Shown here in pieces: positions 1 to 13,100 of a stretch of 64,000 nucleotides of DNA. How positions within the stretch are numbered: the first letter of the stretch is position 1; each line of letters opens with the position of its first letter. The notes under the pieces were generated by a model. The model was not told the origin of the DNA. It saw only the letters and a program-made list of their open reading frames with translations, and made no database searches. Source of the DNA: Serinus canaria (Eukaryota; Chordata; Aves; Passeriformes; Fringillidae); NCBI RefSeq assembly GCF_022539315.1, contig NC_066316.1:51709994-51773993 (forward strand), in the 5' to 3' direction. The position numbers and the translations under genes were made by a program.

Positions 1-527
1 GATATGGATAGTAAAAGACAAGATAGAAATGCACATCCATACCACACTCAGATGCATTCTGTCGCTCACACTAAGGGGAGAGTTGTGTTGTGAACTTTGG
101 GTCCCACTGACAACTACATCCAGGTAGAAGGCAGAATCTTGGCACACAACAGAGAAAACAGAAACATAATTTCTTACGTTGACAGGATAAAGTTAAGTAC
201 ATTTTCTGTTCCCTGTGCTGATTTGTCATCTGACAAAGTAAAAAATTTTGGAAGGAAGCCCAAAAGTTTTAGAAGCTCTTCTGCAAGTCACCTAGACTGG
301 AGCAACAGTCAAGAAAATTAATCTCAAGAGAAAGATAATACCAATAGTTTAGCCTAGAAGGAAGGGCAATACAGACTTTCATTGAAAAAATATTGCTCTA
401 ATTTCCTAATTTCTAATTTCTTCCACAGAGTGGAAGATTGTACGCACATGCCTGCCATCCCATTCCCCTGGAAAGACCTGTGGAGAGCAAAGACAGTGTC
501 CCATTAATGCTTTTGGATACTGAAAAT

Positions 528-548
528 AAAAAAAAAAAAAAAAAAAAA
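528..548 (+). repeat. Poly-A run of 21 bases
   Basis: This is an uninterrupted run of 21 A residues, preceded by a short A-rich stretch. It could be the tail of an old retroposed element, but no recognisable element body lies upstream, so it is called only as a homopolymer. Confidence 0.8.
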
Positions 549-2696
549 TCTGAATTTCTAATCATACGGATATATATAAGAGAAAGATGCTCTGATTCCC
601 CAAGAGTGCTTTGTGCCGTGGGGTTTCTTGAGGAGGCTGTGGCTGGAAGAAAGGGGAAAGAGAAAGCATCTTAGCTTCTTGTCTTTTCCAGGCTGTCTTA
701 GGCCTGAAAACCTGGAGGATGAAATTGAAGATTGCACCATTGCTCAAGGCAAGCAACCTTTGCAAGGGCAAAGAATTTTCAAATGCTTTCTTTTTTTTCT
801 AATTTGTCTACAAGATCCAACAACCTTTCTTCAGAATCATCAGCTTGTAGATTGTGTTTGTGAGTGCCACTATGGGTAGAAGGTATTATTGGGACGTTCA
901 ATATACTCATTCCCAGATCCACCATGGAAGTTTGGGCTGTCTTGAGATCCCATCATGGAATCCAACAACTATGTCCTATGCAGCTTTCAGTAAATGTGGC
1001 AGGACTGCTCCATGCAGTGAAGGACCTACAACCAACATGTTTCAAAGGTATTTGGTAGAGAGAAAGATTAAGCAATATGCATTCCAGCTGAAGGAGGAAG
1101 CGAGATTCAGTATCAGAAAGAGAGGTAAGATTAAGAGTTAAGCCCAGTTGCAACCCCTGCCTCATGTCATTGCAGCAGCAGACTCTAGTCAGGAAGGTGG
1201 ATATAATTCCATGAAGGATAGGATGAAAACCCACTTGGCATCAAAGTGAGCTGGTGCTGTGCTAAAGTGAAAACAAGTGTGTTTGATGGTGACAGAACAG
1301 CTCAGAAAACCAGATTCCTAGGAGCAGTGAGGGAAAGAAGCCAGAAGAGCCCAATCTGAGCAATGCATAACTTCTTTTAGGGAATAGTGTTCTTGAAGGC
1401 TGAGACTTCATTCATTGTTTAGGTGGGGAGAGGGGAAGGGAGATTGAAAGAGGAAGGGAGAGCATTTGTACCTTGAATTTTGAAACTGTAGTAGGAAATT
1501 GAGACCAAAGGATGATTGCCAAAGCCATTGTGGAGATGGATATGTTATTGTCTCTGTAGACATACTGTTATACTTTCCAAAAATGAAAGCCAGATTCCTT
1601 CTCCTCCTCAAACTTTCTTTGTTTAGATGCCAGTATCGTTCTTCAGAGAGAAAGGAGCTACAGCTATTGTGTGGGGTCTGTTTCCATTCTGTGCTTGCTG
1701 TGATTGAATTAAGTTGTGGTCTAGTCTCTTTTTTGGTAATTCTTTAAAGGAAAGAGTAGAGGTGGATGACAAACTAACAAATATTATAAATGGTCAATAA
1801 CCATTACAAGTAGGTTTTTCTTCATTCATTTGAGGAAAGTCTAGTCACTTTATTTCTGTGCAGACAACATAAACTGCCCTTGGCTACTGAAAGGATCTTC
1901 TGAAAAAATACTGGCAAACCATAGACTATCAACCACTTTAGAATTGTTTCTCCTGGAATAAAAGGAACTATGTGACTCTAAGAACAATAAACTCTGTGAC
2001 TAAGAACAATATCATAATAAGGGTGTACACACAGAACTTGTGAATCACTGGTTTATGATCATTCTGATTAGATTAAGCTTAAAATAAATGTTTGCACCAG
2101 GAAATTGCATTTTCCTATCTTAAAACTCATAACAGGGTAAGACAAGAGTTATATGTTGAATTCTTTAGTACTGAATTTAATTAAATTCACTTCACATTTC
2201 ACCATCTTATATTAAAGTGCCATACTGGATAAAAATGCTTCTCATTATTTTGAAAAATGGCCAATAAACATGATAATTCCAGTTGCATAATAGGAATTTT
2301 TGGTTTAGATCCTTTTGTATGTATGTACATATAAATGTAACTGGCTTTTCATGAAAATAAGCCTCAGTTTGCATGGAATAAGATTTTGCCTGTGTTTTCT
2401 CAGTATGTGAAATTCAACATGTTTATCATGGCATGCACACAGTTAAAAAATCAGCAGTGATTTAGCTACTGCTGGAATTTCTATTTAGTAGATTCACTTA
2501 AGGTCACAATTGTACCTGAAACTTTTTTTAAAATGTTTGGGCTTATTTTGAAGTAGGGAGGAGCATTCTTGCATATGAGAAGTAGAAGGGCAAGATGGAA
2601 GAAAATGCTTACAGTGGCTTATAAATAAAACAAGGGGACTCCAAAGCTGTCACAGACAAAACAGTTCCAAATTGAAAGCTGCTCTGAGAGGGGCTT

Positions 2697-3343
2697 TGCT
2701 GGCAGATGAGAAGCTCAATGTGACCTGGCAATGTGCACTTGCAGCCCATAAATCCAACTGTGTCCTGGGCTGCATCCACAGCAGTGTGGCCAGCAAGGTG
2801 AGGGAGTGGATTCTGCCTCTCTGTTCTGCTCTAGTGAGACCCCCACCTGCAGTGCTGCATCCAACTCTGGAGCCCTCACCATAAAGGAGGACATGGACCT
2901 GTTGACACAAGTCCAAGGAGTATAATAAAGATAGTCAAGGAGCTGGAGCACCTCTCCTATGAAGACACACAGAGAGAGTTGAGATTGTTGGTTGTTGATT
3001 GCCTGGAGAAGGCTCTAGGGAGACCTTTACAGCAGCTTTCAAATACCTAAAGGGAGCTACAGGACAGCTGGAGAGAGTTTTACAAGAGCATAGGACAAGG
3101 GGTGATGGCTTTAAACTGAAAGCAGGCAGATTTAGGTTAGATATTTGGAAGAAATTTTTTTGCTGTAAGAATGGTGAGGCACTGGACCAGGTTGCCCAGA
3201 GAAGCTGTGGATGTCCCATCCCTGGTTCAAGGTCAGGCTGGATGGGGTTTTGAGCAACTTGATCTAGTGAAAGCTGTTCCTGCCCATGGCAACTACATGC
3301 TCCTTAAGGTCTCTTTCGACCCAAACCATTCAATGATTCAATA
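2697..3343 (+). mobile_element. CR1 LINE, 5'-truncated 3' end
   Basis: The stretch reads as the 3' part of an avian/reptilian CR1 non-LTR retrotransposon in sense orientation. Recognisable CR1 blocks appear in order: the segment around 'tgacctggcaatgtgc' and 'gggctgcatc', the 'ctggagcacctctcctatg' block near 2942, the 'ggacaaggggtgatgg' block near 3091, 'aggttgcccagagaagct' near 3189, and the terminal 'acccaaaccattcaatgatt' near 3320. It ends in a degenerate ATTC-type repeat, as CR1 copies do, rather than in poly-A. Only the extreme end of ORF2 and the 3' UTR could be present, and no open reverse-transcriptase frame survives. The 5' border is approximate because divergence rises before about 2700. 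The family assignment rests on my memory of the CR1 consensus. Confidence 0.9.
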
Positions 3344-5883
3344 ATTTTTTTTTTTACTGCTGTTAACATAAGTGTCTAATAATTGATTTAACAATTGATT
3401 TTCCTTCCCCTTTCCCAGGTTCACCTTCAGTCAAATACCATTTCTCTACTCTTCCTTGTTTCAACTTTCCTCTTTTTCAGCACCTGATACTGTCCCAGAC
3501 TCCACAATGAGGTACTGCATGAAACTGGCATTGGTGAATAATGGTTACTTTCTGACACTCCTTGTTTTTTCCTCTACTTCTCTTGCTGTCCTCTGCCTCA
3601 GTGTGAGTCCCTCTGGGGCATTCCTGCTCTGACATAGGTTTTCCATAGCTAAAATCCTTCAAAGCCATAACTCCTCCATTGTTGGAGCACCTCCTCCCAA
3701 GATCGTATCTCCAGCTGTGTCCCAGGCAACATCTCCTTGTATTTCTTCCTCAGTTCCTTCTTCCTCTAGCAGCTACTGCTCTTTAATGTCTGAGTATGGG
3801 TGCTGAGTGTTCCTTTGCATTGGTGTGAAATAGGTTACCCCACAGGTTTCAGAGCCAGAATGAAGGGTTGTCAATGCAGGTTTAATAAACCAGATTAAAA
3901 CAGCTCTCTGTAAAAACAGCCCACAGATTGGTTAAGTTCTGCCAGCTACCTTGCTTTCTGCCAGCTTGCCTCCTGCATTTAACAGATCTGCCTGTGGAGT
4001 CTGAGGAGGCAGTGAGGCAGGCTGGGACAGAAAGTGTGTGAAGGAAAAGAGATGCTGGGGTCTGAAAAAAAATCAAAAACAGTATGGGAAAACATTTGCT
4101 CTAACAAAGAGGAAAGCAGAATGGGAAAAAAAGAGGATTTCAGGTTTCATTGCCCTAGGCATTGCAGGGAAGAGTGTAGTTAATTGGGATGTGAAGGAGG
4201 CTGCAGGGCTGGGATCTCCACAGTGCAGTGAGAGTCACAGGAGGAGTGTTGGAGATAAGACCATACTGTAGGTATCAAATTTTTTCCAGACCATTTCTTT
4301 CATTGTTGGGTATCAACACTGTGGGGATCAAGTCCTGCATCTATCAAACAGAAGACAGTTTTGAAATTTTAGTGTTTCATGGCTGTGAGGAGAATGATTA
4401 AAAGGCTACATTTTCCATGGTTCAGGCATCTTGAAATACAAGGAAAGATACATAGATAAGGCATTAACTGAGGGAACATAGATTATTGGTTAGACAATAT
4501 TACTCTCACTTGGATTCTGTATCTTAACAGTTGTCTTGGTGATTTTATTGACTGGGCTGTGCAAGACTAGTTTTTACTACATCTGTAATTTAAATGAGTA
4601 ATTCTATCATAAGCTAAAACTAAAATGATAAACTAGAATGCATTTATATCTTTACATACACAAGTGGATTCTTAGCTCCTCTATTAAGGTAATATTTTAC
4701 TTGAGCAACGCACATTAACAAGATTATTAGTTTTCCTCATTATTATCAGAATACAGCACTACTTTTATAGTGTGCATCTATGAGTTCTCAGTTTCTTTCA
4801 GTCCCTGTGCAAACAAAGGGTTAAGTAGTTATTATTTGTTATTACTCAATACACACATACGTATATATTTGTTTGAGTAGTTAGTACAAAGGAGTTTCTC
4901 TTCAGAGAAAATGTGTTTTATGACCAAAATATATTCACATATATCCTATACACACACACATATAATACTCATATGGTCTTGCTGTTTCTTATGCAAAGCA
5001 AGTAGAAAAGGCTTGGTGAGTTGCCAAGGAGTTATTACCTCAAGAGAAAATAAATCCAAAAGCTCAGGCATTCAAATCTACTATGCATTTAAAGTAAAAA
5101 CTAATCCGTTCTAAAAGAAATCCAAATCAGAGAACCTTCAGTGCCATCAAGGCTCATTTCATCAAAATATATATAAAAACTTGCATCCAACTTACCTGCA
5201 GCAACTTTTTCATCATTAACTACAATTGAACTGCATTTGGCCCCATTCTTTAATAATCTAATGGTAGAGACTTTTTTTAGGCATGCCATGATAAGGCAAC
5301 CCTATTGTATTACCAAATTATTTTCCTGCTAAGTCTGGGCTTGGGATGTAGTGAATGGGTTACAGTCAAGGGATTTTCTAATTGTGCTACCTATCTGCTT
5401 TTAAGTTATTCCCACCAAATTTAAAATGAAAAAAAAAAAAAAGTTAGTGGGAAGCTTAACTGTATTTTCTGAAGAAGAAAGCCTCAAGGGCCACATTTTT
5501 TTCAGAAGCTTAGACAGTAATGTGTAAATTGCATGTATTTGCTGACACTGGGAAAGATGAATGTGCTTTCTGGCTCAGAAGTGGACAAATGCCTTCCTCT
5601 GCACCAAAAATTCACAGTCTCTAAGAACTTGCTTCCCTGTACCAATTTTTGTTGAAACCTGTTTTTCTGGCAAAAATTATCTATTTGTTATTTCTTAAAA
5701 ACACCAGTATGTCACATTAATATAATAAATTTAAATTCAATACAGTGCCTGCATTTGCTGGTTTTTGCTGCAAACTGGCTTGAGCAGAAAATGGTTGAAG
5801 ACAAAAATTCATTGATGGTCTAAAGAATACAATATTTAAGAGCTTGAAGTGCCTAATATGATGGTTTCAATACATAGCCAGCC

Positions 5884-6006
5884 TATAGAATCATAAAATC
5901 ATTTTGGTTGGAAAAGACCTCCAAGATCAAGTCCAGCTGTTAAACCAGCACTGCCATGCTCATGACCAGACCGTGTCCCTAAGTGACACATCTCCATGTT
6001 TTTGAA
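5884..6006 (-). mobile_element. CR1 LINE 3'-end fragment, minus strand
   Basis: Read on the + strand, this is the reverse complement of a CR1 3' terminus. It starts with 'tagaatcataaaatcatttt', continues through 'ggttggaaaagacctccaag', and then 'cagcactgccatgctcatga' and 'cgtgtccctaagtgacacat'. About 120 bp remain, so this is a strongly 5'-truncated copy, which is typical of CR1 insertion. It has the opposite orientation to the copy at about 2697-3343, so the two are independent insertions. Confidence 0.9.
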
Positions 6007-9000
6007 AATAAGTCAGTGAGTTTCAGTCTGGTCTGGTATAGAAACTGCTTTCAAGGTGCTGGCCCCCTCTTTGTAACAATTTTTGAATCTAGTGTAATTC
6101 AGAAAACATTAACACTTAGATTATTCAAAAATTTGAAAACCAGTGGAAAATTAAGAGAAACATCAGTCAATATAAACCGGAATTTTTTTCTGTGTCCCCA
6201 CACAAAAGCAGCTTTTAGAAGGGTGCCTTACTATAATCTCATTAAAATGGAGCATTCAGTAAAGGGATATTCCCTGACCCTTAACATTCCCAAGTTGGGT
6301 AAGAGGGATATATAACATATATATATAATACATTGCATATTGTATTGAAGAGGATGTCCCAGTACTTAGCGTCAGAATATTTCCAAACAAGTACAGACTA
6401 GATGCTGGTGGGGAATGGAATTCTCCAATGTACACTCTGACATTTAACCCAAACCTTATTTATAAGAATTGTCCATGGGTTCTAACACCACTGACTAGAT
6501 CATACCTTCCTTTATTTTGATTGTTGTCACTGTTAATAAAGAGTGTTAAAAACAAAATATCTCTCATAAGTCTACTCACATTCCGTCAAACATTTGAGAG
6601 CAAAAGAAAAATTCAGTCTTTTCTCCTGTTTCTTTCTTCCTGACCTTTTTTTTGGATGGGGGATAATTAGAGCTAAAAAACAAAGGATAGAAAGTCTCCT
6701 CTCTTCCAGGAACAAAGCATTCTGAAATTCCCCATCTCTTTCTGTGTTTATCTGGCTGAGCCCCAGATTCTGTCACCAGTATTTACCCTGCGCAGATCCT
6801 TATTCACAGCTTAATCCAAAGCCTGTTGAAGTCAGTGGGAACCTTTCCCTTAACCTCAGGGGGAATCATTCTGCTTGTGTAGGCAGAGCAGTTTCAAATT
6901 ATTTCCATTGCTGATTGCAATATAAGTACTGTTTGAAATCAGTAACCTGTCCTGAGATCCAATGTTACAGCTAAGCTGATGACATCTTAAGGTTCTATTA
7001 TGCTCTTGTAGCTGTGCTTTCAGAAGCTTAAGTAGTAACAGCTGCCAGAAAAAAAAAATCCCCAACAGATAAATTACTTTACTGAGAGTAAAGAAATTAG
7101 GAACAATGTACAGGTTCAAGAGCCTGCCGACAATAACCATCACTGGAGACATCATAATGATTCTTCTTGTCTTTTGAAATGTCTATGTCAATAATACAAA
7201 GTTATTTAGTTATTATAAAGCAGGAAAAAATCCCAACCTTAGTTTTTGTCTGGAGACTGTTTTTAATGATAGAGGAAGTTCTTCTGATACAAGATAGGGA
7301 GGGAAAATATGGAGAGCAACTTAAATAGATACACTTCTTACTGACTTCATGTGAATTTGGAGTTCAGACCTTTCTGAATCTGAGCTGGCTATCTGTGGAA
7401 ACTCTACAAAAAGCCACATTTAAGGTCTTTTTGACTATTGAACTAAGTGGTGTTGGGAGCCATTCCAGGCAGACTACTGCAAATTCAGCTCCATTTTCCT
7501 CTTGAGCTTAATGGATGTCTGCATTCAAGTTCATAAAAAAAGAAAGGGACGAGAAATGAAGGAAGGATGTAATGATTGTAAATTCATGGCTTTTAATGAT
7601 TTGGATCATTCATCTTTACAATAGTTACTATACTGGGCATTATCTCTACACACACGTTCTCACAAAATATGTGTGATACTGAAGAACAGCGGTCTGAAAA
7701 GTGAATTTACACTTACATTGTTAAAATATTTCCAAAAAAATACTTGCTTGCAGTGTATGAACCTCAAGACCAAGTTTTTGCATCTCTTTTTTGCACCCAT
7801 TTTATTTTGATCTCATAATTTTAATTTTAGTAAACTTAATGCTTATTTCATATTTTTCAAGTTTTTCTGGTTTTCCAGTTTAATTTATTGTTATCCTTCT
7901 GTACCTCCTTCAATCATCTTCCATTCTCTTCTCAGTGCCATGTTCCTTACCTTTTATTACCCTGTAGGTGTATTTCCACTTGCTATCTCTCCATTATGTG
8001 GCCCTGCCCGTGCTTCTTCTGTACCTATTTGGTTTATCCATCCAGTCTTCTTCCACCAATTAATTTTCAGTGCTTCTACCATTTTTCCTGCACCTTGTCT
8101 CTGAAATTCCTACCTCCTGAGATTTTCTCTATCTTGTCACCCTTAGATGTTTTTCTTGTGCCACCTCATACACTCACCCTTTTTCCTCAGTAGTGGTTAG
8201 GGGTTTGCACTCCTTTGTTTACGTGCACCTTAATTGCTAAGATGCTGTGGGAAATTCCAGTGCAGGGTGGAACCAGTTGCCTATTATTGAGCAAGGAGAA
8301 GGTGGAGGTGGAGTGCTGCATGCTTAGGGGGTAGAAGGATGATTAGGAAGCCCCTGTGCAGTCTGTGGCCATAGTGCCACTTCCTTTTTCATGCTCTGAA
8401 AAGGCGTGAGGAAGGGCAGAGAGGGGACAGGGCGGAAGCATGTTGCACAAGAAGAAGGGAAGGGCAGCACCCAGAGGAACACCCACTCTCAATATCTAAA
8501 TGCAGTCTTTTATGGTAGGACCATGGAGTAATGCACAGAATAACTCTTCTAATGCATTAATATTTCTAGCACACTACTTTAAATCCTAAGTCCTAAGGCA
8601 GTTATTTGAAAGTGGGATTCCAGCGCTGCAGACCTTTTCATAGAAGGAGTTTGGAGCAGACACTGGTGCCTTCCCAGTCATAGGGCTAACATGTCTTGTC
8701 CCTGAGATGAGTGGTATATGCTTCCCATGGGAAAGAGGTTGGCCCTTACTGCAGCCCCATTCACCTCTCCACTGAGACATTTGTAAAGAGAGATCCCAAG
8801 GCAGATGTTTGGAGCTATGACATGATGATGGTAAAACCAAGTCATTGAGAGCTGGACTCCAACAACTGAGGACATAAAAGAACCTGTATATGAAATCATT
8901 GCTTTAGAGACATATTTGAGCTGCTGAGTCATTAACTCAAACTGGTTTGCCAAATACCTCTAGATTAATAAATTACTGTCTATACTAGTGTTGTGAAATT

Positions 9001-10088
9001 AATAAGCAGCACTAACATTCAACTGCCTGAATTTCCTTTTCCATTTGAAAAAATAAATAAGTACGTTCAGGATACATTAGACAAAGGTTAGCTGCAGGAA
9101 GACATTTCAACATCATAATGAAAATGGTGAACTTCAAAAGAATTACTGTATGTTTTTAAATTAATCTTTGTGGCTTATCCAAAAAAGATTATTAAACTAA
9201 GTTCAGATAGTTTCATACAAGGCATTTCTTTTGAATTTGTTCTTTAACCCTCTGCATTCTCATGATTGCCTACTTCTAATGAAAACAATTTAAAATAGCA
9301 AAATAAGAAAGTTAAATGAGAATGATGTTCAAACACTTTTATCTTGGTGAATCTTGAATATTTATACTTATACCTATATTTACATTATTTGTAGTGGTTT
9401 CTCTCTGTCAAACTGTTCCTTGTAATACACTTCAGAGATTAGGGGTGTATATAAGTAATCATTACTTAATATTATTAAGAGAGATTTTGCTCATTTCTTT
9501 TTACCTTTTAAGTACAATAACCCTAATAAGTGATTAAAGATTTGGAACATGTAAGAAATAGCAGCTCTCATGATTAGCTAGACCTTACATCTGAAATACA
9601 AAACAAGCCACAGGAGCACTGAAGCATCCTCAATTCCTGCGCTGTGGGATTTGTCCTCTCCTCTGGTGTCCTGGTCTGTGGGCAAAGCTGACTCCTCATT
9701 CAGTAAGTAATGGGTAATTTCTTCCACGGGCTGGAGTTTGCTCTGGGAAAGCCACCATTTCTTGCTGCAGTCGCTTCACTGGTGAGGGCTGTCCTGGGCC
9801 TTTTTAACCTCAGCACTGGGAGAGGGCTGTGCTGTGGTGAAGGTTACACTGCCAGCTGCACCTGACCTAAACTCCTCCTGGCAGTCTGCAGGGCAGGGCT
9901 GCAGCCTGCAGGATTCTTTTCTATGTCCATATAATCCCTAATACTGCCACATATCCCAAATGTTTAGGGAAGTAAACAGTCCCCAGGTTCCAGGAAAAGA
10001 GTACAGGAGATACCCCTACTGAGGCTAGGAGTGTTCCATATTTCCCAAACAGCACTTAAAAAATAAGAAAAAAGTTAGAGGTAAGGGG

Positions 10089-10111
10089 TTTTCTTTTCTT
10101 TTTTTTTTTTT

Positions 10112-10142
<31 letters not shown>

Positions 10143-10143
10143 C
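10089..10143 (+). repeat. 55-base pure pyrimidine (T-rich) tract
   Basis: Every base from 10089 to 10143 is T or C, with long T runs broken by single C residues. It is a low-complexity homopyrimidine tract, possibly the antisense remnant of a retroposon tail. Tracts like this can form triplex (H-DNA) and mutate quickly. Confidence 0.85.
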
Positions 10144-13100
10144 ACATAGAGGCTTTGACTGACTGTTCTGGAATACAGTTTGTTCTTTCTCTGATGTTTG
10201 GAAAGTTTCAGTACAATTCAGGGAAATGACTGAATATACCTAGGTAATACAAGCTTGGAGTTTGTGTTTTCAGGGTTTTGTTTCCCTCAAACTTATATTA
10301 ATCTTACTGTTTTTCAAAACACATGCAAAATACAGATTTTTGATAATTTAAAAGCTATGTCATATTTTTTCACTTAGATAGGTCTTAATATAGGGGGAAG
10401 TTGAATTGAAGATCAACTATTTGAAGAGGAAAGGTGCAGGGAGAAGAGGCAGGGAAGCGGGGGAAGCAGGGTGGAAAAGAAAGAAGGGAGAAAGAGGGCT
10501 CAAAAAAAATTTATAATTGTAAGAACAAAGCACCAACATTTCACACAGGGTTAAATGGAAAATATGTTGCATATTTTCCGGTGACTTGTCAAGTTCTAAT
10601 TTTGAGTTAGAGAAGTAGACATTCTTTATTTCTTTCCCCTTCCCCACAAAATTTTCCAGTACTTATTTAATCCTCATGAAGAAATAGGAATATGAGAAAC
10701 ATATTCCTCATGAACCTCAATTCTTTTTCTCACACATTCTCTCTTAAGTTAAAGAAAAAAGTATTGCTATAACCATCCCACCCATGTCCCATAAAATTAA
10801 CACTATAATATCACATTAATTCCGTTCCTGAGATGATATTGTATGATGTTTTACTATGTCTTACTATACAGTAAAAATAGAACAAAATGCATAAAATTTC
10901 ACACAGGATTTAAAATATTTTTGAAAGAAAATTAATTGTGACTTGGATTATGACAAGTAAAAAGAACAGCCTGCAAACATAGTCTTAATTACCCCTCACT
11001 ATATGAAAAATTCAGGGGAGTGAACACTGACATTGCAGTACAAATAGATGAAGTCTTGTTTCTATGATGAGACTTACAGCAGTGTTAAAGAAGAAATCAA
11101 TCAAAACCATGTATCTAGCTCAACTTTCACAATTAATTGAACATGTTCAGATGCTGGACTAGGTCTTCCATGACAATTCTGAATTAAAGCTGTCCATAAA
11201 GCTTTGGTGTCTGTTTTTCCACTGCTGCCTTCTTTCCCTGTTTTGCAACTGGTCTGTGGAACCACTGATAGCTCTCATCCCCCACAGTCACACAATCACA
11301 AAAACATACTCCTGTTCCAGTAGCACTCTCCTAATGGGGCTGTGCCTTTGCTTTTCAGGGCTTTTTCATTGACTTTTACCTTTGTTTTCAATTATATTCT
11401 GCTTGTGAAAGGAAAAGAGGAGACACAAAGAAGAAATAGCCAGAAGGTCAGCAGAGGTGTGGAGTCCTACATCATCCTATGGAAAAATTCATGTTTGGGT
11501 GAGACAAATAAACATTAACCTGGTGACTTCGAGCTCATTTTGGCTCATCTCAGTGTATTTACTTACTCAATTTATTTGAGTAAATAAATTATAACCTGTT
11601 TCAGATTAGCTGCTTTCCCTCACAGCTTTTTCTTCTGTAGTTGCAGAATGTTGTATTTGTGTCAGGTCAGCTTGCAGTTAGATATGGTGGCTTAACTGGA
11701 GGTTCAGGAGGTGGGTGATCCAGTTTCAAGGGGAGTTCAGTGAGCTGGACATAGTTAAGTAGCCATATAACAATATATATTCTGATACAACTTTTCAGTT
11801 CTCACCACACTCCAGGTTCCAGCTGTGATCACTGATAGGAGTCTATACATGCATCTACAAGAATCACAATTATATTTAGAATTTGAGATGCCTCTTCATT
11901 GCATGCAATACCTGCAACCAATGAGAAAAGGGGACTAACACATGAGAAAGGAGCTGAAGGCAAAGAGAAACCATTTTAAGGAAGATATGAAGAACTCGTT
12001 CCTACTGCTGCCATAGTGTTTTAGATTGAAAAAAAATCATTACTGATGCACTTCCACCTCCCTATTAATTTTTACTATGAGGAAGACTGAGCTCTACAAG
12101 AATGCATTTTAAAAAATTCAGAAATATTATAAATATAGCACAAAAATCACAAGGGAAAGCATTACCCTAAGACTTTTAGGCTGGACACTTATTATGGGGG
12201 TACTTTCCAGTAATTTTGCCCTTAATCTCTCTGTCTGTCAGCTCCCTTTTTGGAACATTACAGTAAATTCATGTATTCACTCAAGGGTACTGTGTAATCA
12301 ACCATGCAGATAGAATGGTGAGGGTAATTCAAAATGTACATTGGAAAGTTCAGGGTTTGGACTGTTTTTCTCAGATCATTATTTTAATGGAAAACACTTT
12401 TTAATTTCAATTAACTGTTCTCATACTGACTGGGGCCTGCAAGTCCAAAGCATTGATTTAATCATTACTCTAAATTCACACCGGAGTCTGTCCTACTTGC
12501 TTCAGCTTTTAAAGAATTCCTAATTGTTTGTTTGAGGAGCTGAAGTCTGTCAGACGAAGTGTTACCTGTATCACTCCACCATATTTTTCAGGCTCAAGAA
12601 ACTGTCTCATTTCCTCGTCTTGTGGAACAGATAGTACACGCTTCTGTTATTTATCATAATGCATATGCACAGGAAATGGAATTTAAGTTCTCAAGGCAGG
12701 TCAAATTTTCACATACTTCTGAAAAAAATATTGGTAGTTTTGTTTGGTTGGGTTTTCTGTATAATTCATTGAAAACTGGAATTGCAAGGACTTTTAATCA
12801 TATCTCAAAAAAAATTACTTTGCAGTAATGTTAAAAAATTGGTGTGAAATTCCTGCGGTTTCAGCCCGAACACAGTGAAAAGTTGCAAAAGAGCTGTGGA
12901 TAGCTAATTAATCACAAACAGAACTAGCTCATTTTTTCTTTCATTTTCTTAAAAGCCAGAAAGGTTTTATGTTTTCTGCTTTCACCCTACAACTCAGCTC
13001 TTTGAACCCTTCTTTTAATTTAATGTTGCATTTAGCATCTAATTTCCATTCTGCATGGAAGTATATTATTTTTTATGACACGGGAAATAATTAATTGCTT

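Noticed and set aside
1..5000. Last exon of VTA1, the upstream neighbour in mammals
   Set aside because: No frame resembling the conserved VTA1 C-terminus was found. A 3' UTR portion cannot be excluded but cannot be shown.
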